In this document: one piece after another, positions 59,873-64,000 of the stretch
Layout of the letters: the number at the start of each line of letters is the position of its first letter
Numbering within the stretch: position 1 is the stretch's first letter
NCBI GenBank assembly: GCA_000328365.1
Contig: KB308810.1
Coordinates: 166,911-230,910 of the forward strand
Length of the DNA: 64,000 bases
Reading direction: 5' to 3'
Source of the DNA: Capitella teleta
Lineage: Eukaryota > Annelida > Polychaeta > Capitellidae
Notes under the pieces: generated by a model
What the model was told of the DNA's origin: nothing
The model's database searches: none
What the model saw: only the letters and a program-made list of their open reading frames with translations
Position numbers and translations under genes: made by a program

Positions 59873-61552
59873 TTGTAATATATTCATCATGTTTTAACAT
59901 TTCTTGCCTCTTGCGTTTTCAACTAAGTGCCTGTACATGAGTATTCCAGACGTCATCATCACATTAACTGTGACTTATAACCATTGAAAGTGAATCATGA
60001 CATTTTTGTTTTCCAAACCCTATTTTAACATAAACCTGAAATGTTGGATCATTGTAATTGATTATACTGGATGTTTGTGAAGCTTCTTGTCCTAACATCA
60101 GTATTTAAATGAAATTATCTCCATTCAAAGTTTTTGTTTACCGTATGAAGACCATGGCCAGAGATTTTGTTTTTCTGGAATGTAGAATATAGTCGCAACA
60201 CAGAATTCATGGAAATTTGTATTTGTCTATTTTTAGGAAATTTTCAGACATCTGGTATATCGACCTGGCATCATTTGTGGATATCATGTCATAGCAGTTG
60301 AATCTTCATTCAGGTCTAACCTAACATGTAATTCATTACTTTCACCATGAAATTACAGTGAAAAAAAAATGTTTAAAATGATGTATCAAGAAAAAAATTC
60401 TGTTTAACAAAAGTGCGTTTTATTAAAAATATTATCATGAATGTGAATAGAATCATTCTAAAAAATTTGTTCAACTTAAGCTTACTTAATAGAATAATTC
60501 TTAGTACATGTACCAATCTTCATCAATCCAAACATTGTGCTTTTTTTCTTCTAAAATATCTTCTTGAGATTGCTGTACTAAATAATTCTGGTCAGAAATT
60601 ACCCTAAATATTAGTAAAAAGTTAAATAACTGAATTCTCACTGCTGCTTCTGCTACTTTATTTTTTCTTTCATCAAATTATCTTATGTTAATTTCCTTTT
60701 CTTTTACAAGGATTCAATAATTATCTTTGATTTGTGTCATTAAACTGTTCTATAATTTCTCTGTACATTTTTTTCAATTAAATTATATGTTCTGTTCATA
60801 AAATCAATTATTAAATAGCTTCCATTTTCAGCATGCTACACTCGGAACTTGTTAATCTGGCCTTAATGACACCAACCAAATCTTGTACCACTGTGTTTTG
60901 GTTATGTAAATTTATTTCATGAGGAATTATTTGTACTTGGCAGTGTCGTATTCTACCATTTGTCTGCTGCAGTCTGCAGCAATTCTTAATGTTGCAATGT
61001 TTAATTAAATAAGGAAGAGAACATTCAATCTGCTTCAAAACAATTATCACACACTTGGAAGATTAGAATTGCCTTTGAATTTGTAGCAGATTGGCAAAGA
61101 TATTATTTGTGAAAACAAAAAGCATCATCTATTATCATGGGCGTTATTGGTTGAGAGACCATACAGCCAACAGTCTCCACCTTTATATTTTTGGAGGCTT
61201 TTTATTTTCAACACTGCGAGATGTACTCCTTCTTACGACTATGGTAAAACAAAGTCTTAAAATCACAAGTAAGATTTGTCAAATACGGATAGTCTTCCAA
61301 AGAACATTTATATCTGAATCACTCAACACAAACGTAAAATCGAGGCCATCAAGGCGACCCACAACACACCCTAAAGTCAAACGGAAGAATACATCACAAA
61401 GAAGTGAATGAATTTATTATCGTTTCGAGTATTTGAAGTCGTCAGTGCTGAGGCTTTGGCGTCCTTTCAGTAATTTGTTCCAAATCATGACCAATCCCCT
61501 TCGTGTGGAGGTGCGTTTATCAAAGCCTGATTTGGCTATTTTTTTATAAGCG
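59873..61552. other. SPG21 3' flank and spacer
   Basis: AT-rich, no recognised domain. The frame at 61,091-61,411 shows no family signature. Confidence 0.4.
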
Positions 61553-61645
61553 TTAGGCTTTGGGGTCCATCTGTACCGCAAGCAATTGGTCGACGATTCT
61601 GGCAACTGCAGAAGAGAAGTCTGTGGACAGCTCAAACATGGCGCA
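61553..61645 (-). CDS. Terminal exon of an unrecognised gene
   Basis: After a good acceptor (CTCTCTTGCAG) the frame reads CAMFELSTDFSSAVARIV then DQLLAVQMDPKA and a stop. A possible preceding exon lies at 62,321-62,221 (ACCTAAT acceptor side; donor GTACAT) with VHEISMMKYHQELIIGFNG and KNVAALATMGDE; the two join in phase 0. I do not recognise the protein. The upstream exon falls inside the hAT-like element, which weakens the link. Confidence 0.35.
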   Translation of the reverse strand, partial: CAMFELSTDFSSAVARIVDQLLAVQMDPKA

Positions 61646-61958
61646 CTGCAAGAGAAAGTGTTTCATTATAATTTGCTCACTGATATAATATAGTGGCCAA
61701 ATATATAGCACTATTGTCTTACTATTATTGAAAATTGGCATTATATTAAAAAAAAAATGATAAACTGAAAAGATTGAATGTTCCAGAGAGACCATAGTAG
61801 ACAGAATTATAAGATACGTGATGGGGTTTTACGGCTCCACCCAAACCGTATAATTATATGAATACTCATCCTAGCTGAACCTGGATATGATTCTGTGAGA
61901 ATAGCTCAATTTGATTCTCTCTCTCTCTCATCAAACACTACAGTTTATAGTTAGTAAT

Positions 61959-63273
61959 TAAGGCTGGGGGAATAGTGAAATAACCCGAATAACGAATATT
62001 TGGGTGGTTACTATTCGCCGAACCCAAACACGAATAGTTGTGATTGTATATAAAAAATAATAATTTTTTTTTTATTTTACTACAATCACAACTTTTTCTT
62101 ATTAGAATCTTGTATTATAGAACAGTACAGTATATTTTAGTTCTCTATATTAACTTCATAAGCACATGTACCAGTTCACGCACTGTCACTGGTGAAATAC
62201 TAGTATTTACATAGATGTACCTCATCCCCCATGGTGGCCAAAGCTGCCACGTTTTTGCCATTAAAACCAATGATCAACTCTTGGTGATATTTCATCATAC
62301 TAATTTCATGCACTTGTTGACCTAATGGATCAGAGGGATTACAGTCATTACATAATCAACGGCACGAAACAAATAATCGCTAGTATAAACAGCGTTATGA
62401 TATCGGGAGCATTGATAACCTTATTATGCTCCTGCACTGCTGTGGTTTCAATTCAATCACATTCCATGTTGTTATCAACCTCCTCGCTATGCATGTTCAA
62501 TGTAACAAGCGTGAACTTCTGACCTTTCTTCACTCTCACCTGCTGATCAATTGCATCAAATGGCTCTAATCATGGTACACAAAGTAATTCATATCACCAT
62601 GGCAACGGGATTATTGTTGAAAATCTTCCCCATATTATTGACTTGTAGTCAACTTACATGTACTAGTATTTAATTTGTCGACATCTTGACACAAGTTTCA
62701 GCAGCAATTTTCTATAAGGGCTACTGATGCCTGCCTCCCAACCAATTAGTCACCATTCAGAGTGAAGGCACGCGATGCATTATCATTTGATCACTGGTTT
62801 CAGCCAGCGAAGCATTGTTTTGGTTGAGATCGTTGCATCACCTGATCACCATGTGTAGATAGATATCATTATTTTCGCTGAGCATGCGAGCGAGCAGCTT
62901 ACGCGGAGAAGGGGGAGGGGATGGGATGCATGCAGTCTCGATGCTGCAGGTCGCCTGTAAGCCTTTAATTGAGCCGCCGCATTGTTTGCTGTGCCGTTTA
63001 GTGGGATGGGGGAGGGTAAGATTTCATTTCATGAATGGTAATTGACACGGTCTTTGTCTTTGAAGTGTTAACATGCAGTCGAGAGTTATCTCTGTGGACT
63101 ATTGAGATTGTTTTAACAGGTTTTAACAAGACATGAAATGGATTAAACGCTGAAAATGATTTTTCCACTATTCAGGTCAACTATTCGGGTAAAAACATGA
63201 ATAACGAAGCTTCGGCGGCACCCCACTATTCGCTGAATAACGAATAACGAACACGAATATTCACCCAGCCTTA
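61959..63273. mobile_element. hAT-like non-autonomous element with 8-bp target duplication
   Basis: It starts TAAGGCTGGGGGAATAG and ends ATTCACCCAGCCTTA, inverted to the start. Flanks are TTAGTAAT (61,951-61,958) and TTAGTCAT (63,274-63,281), an 8-bp duplication with one change, as hAT elements make. Inner terminal regions are rich in GAATAACGAATA words that can fold back. The interior of about 1.1 kb has no transposase but does contain the exon-like stretch at 62,221-62,321. Confidence 0.7.
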
Positions 63274-63281
63274 TTAGTCAT

Positions 63282-63955
63282 TATATCGGAGATGTTTAAA
63301 TCTAATCAATTTTCTTCTGAAAATATTGTTCATTTTTCGTTCACATCTTTGTTTGGGTCTTTTTCTTTTCTTTTCACTGAATTAATTTGTTCCAGTATTC
63401 CTTTCTTGTTTCTTTTTCATGATGGGAGATTTCTGATAATAAATAATAATGATGATGCATAATTATCGTATATCGCTGAACAAATAAACTATTCGTATCT
63501 TCGAATAAACTTAAGTAGATCAGTGAGATCATTACTGGATCTACCTAGAGGCTAGTACTATGATAACTATCTACAGAAAGCAAAAGGGAATGAAAATTGT
63601 TCTCGATAAATCGGAAGTCAGAATTACTAGGTCTCCATCTCGGAAAGCATGAGATAGGGAATAGATGCAAGCGCATCTCGTAATACTGAGAACGAATGAA
63701 CTGTTGAGATAGAATCAAAATCAACATTATAAATCTACTTATTATCGCTCAATAAGAGCCAAAACCTTGTTCAGCAATCGACATTTTCAGAAAAGATAAA
63801 CCAAATTAAATAATTACAATGATTTGTATCCTTGATTATATATTGAAGTGAATATCCTTATGGACGGTGAGAGACGTAAATTGTTCATTTTTCTGCAAAT
63901 GGTGATGGTTCGGGCAAGAGCGGACGATCGACCTAGAATTTTCTGCAGTCGCAAG
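63282..63955. other. Spacer at the right edge, no gene recognised
   Basis: AT-rich; nothing recognised on either strand. Confidence 0.35.
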
Positions 63956-64000
63956 TCATTGTGTAACACTCAGTTGGCCGCTCCGACCTACTGGTGGTGT
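63956..64000. repeat. Start of a repeat also seen at 34,612
   Basis: TCATTGTGTAACACTCAGTTG and following text match 34,612-34,660; the element is cut by the window end. Confidence 0.5.

Overview
The window is animal nuclear DNA. Genes are intron-rich, with mostly very short introns (about 50 nt is common). The spliced proteins are clear metazoan orthologues, and the rest is AT-rich intergenic sequence crowded with LINEs, DNA-transposon derivatives and microsatellites. The tiny introns, the PAN/C-type-lectin gene and the intron-1 orphan exon suit a sponge or similar early-branching marine invertebrate; that placement is inference. No bacterial signals, CRISPR arrays, tRNA or rRNA genes were seen, and no retrovirus-like or Polinton-like element was recognised.

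Layout. 0-10 kb: a Myb/SANT-type gene, a TTAA-flanked MITE, a lone C-type-lectin exon, a single-exon 7TM receptor with its own TATA box (minus strand), tandem repeats and a decayed LINE. 10.7-13.7 kb: a complete 15-exon zinc transporter gene (ZnT5/SLC30A5) with an AT-AC, U12-type intron. 15.1-17.5 kb: a complete 10-exon SHC adaptor gene on the minus strand, convergent with ZnT5. 18-35 kb: no complete host gene, but LINE pieces in both orientations, two TTAA MITE families, an element with hairpin ends, a pogo/Tigger-like end, a THAP-domain fragment and a 30-bp minisatellite.

35-48 kb: a secreted lectin gene (signal peptide, three PAN/apple modules, one C-type lectin domain; every intron phase 1) on the minus strand. 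Its first intron of about 9 kb holds a LINE, long microsatellites, an unrecognised spliced gene piece and the most notable object here: a 4,689-bp DNA element (40,240-44,928) with perfect 66-bp terminal inverted repeats and a 5-bp target duplication. That element carries an intact three-exon gene for a MADS-box-like protein, and opposite it a multi-exon gene for an unrecognised protein with Cys clusters that may be the transposase. A second copy of the lectin signal-peptide exon sits alone at 35.5 kb.

48.7-53.2 kb: an almost full-length LINE with an L1-type ORF1 and an ORF2 starting with a PHD-like finger, ending in a (CTT)n tail and interrupted by a 50-N assembly gap. 53.6-56.1 kb: the CKS1/CKS2 cyclin-dependent kinase subunit gene, whose first intron holds rearranged hairpin-ended elements. 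58.1-59.9 kb: the maspardin (SPG21) gene. 61.5-63.3 kb: a terminal exon of an unknown gene next to a hAT-like element with an 8-bp target duplication.

The host genes (zinc transport, tyrosine-kinase signalling, cell-cycle kinase binding, endosomal hydrolase-fold protein, lectin, receptor) do not form a pathway; they are ordinary unlinked animal genes set in transposon-rich DNA.
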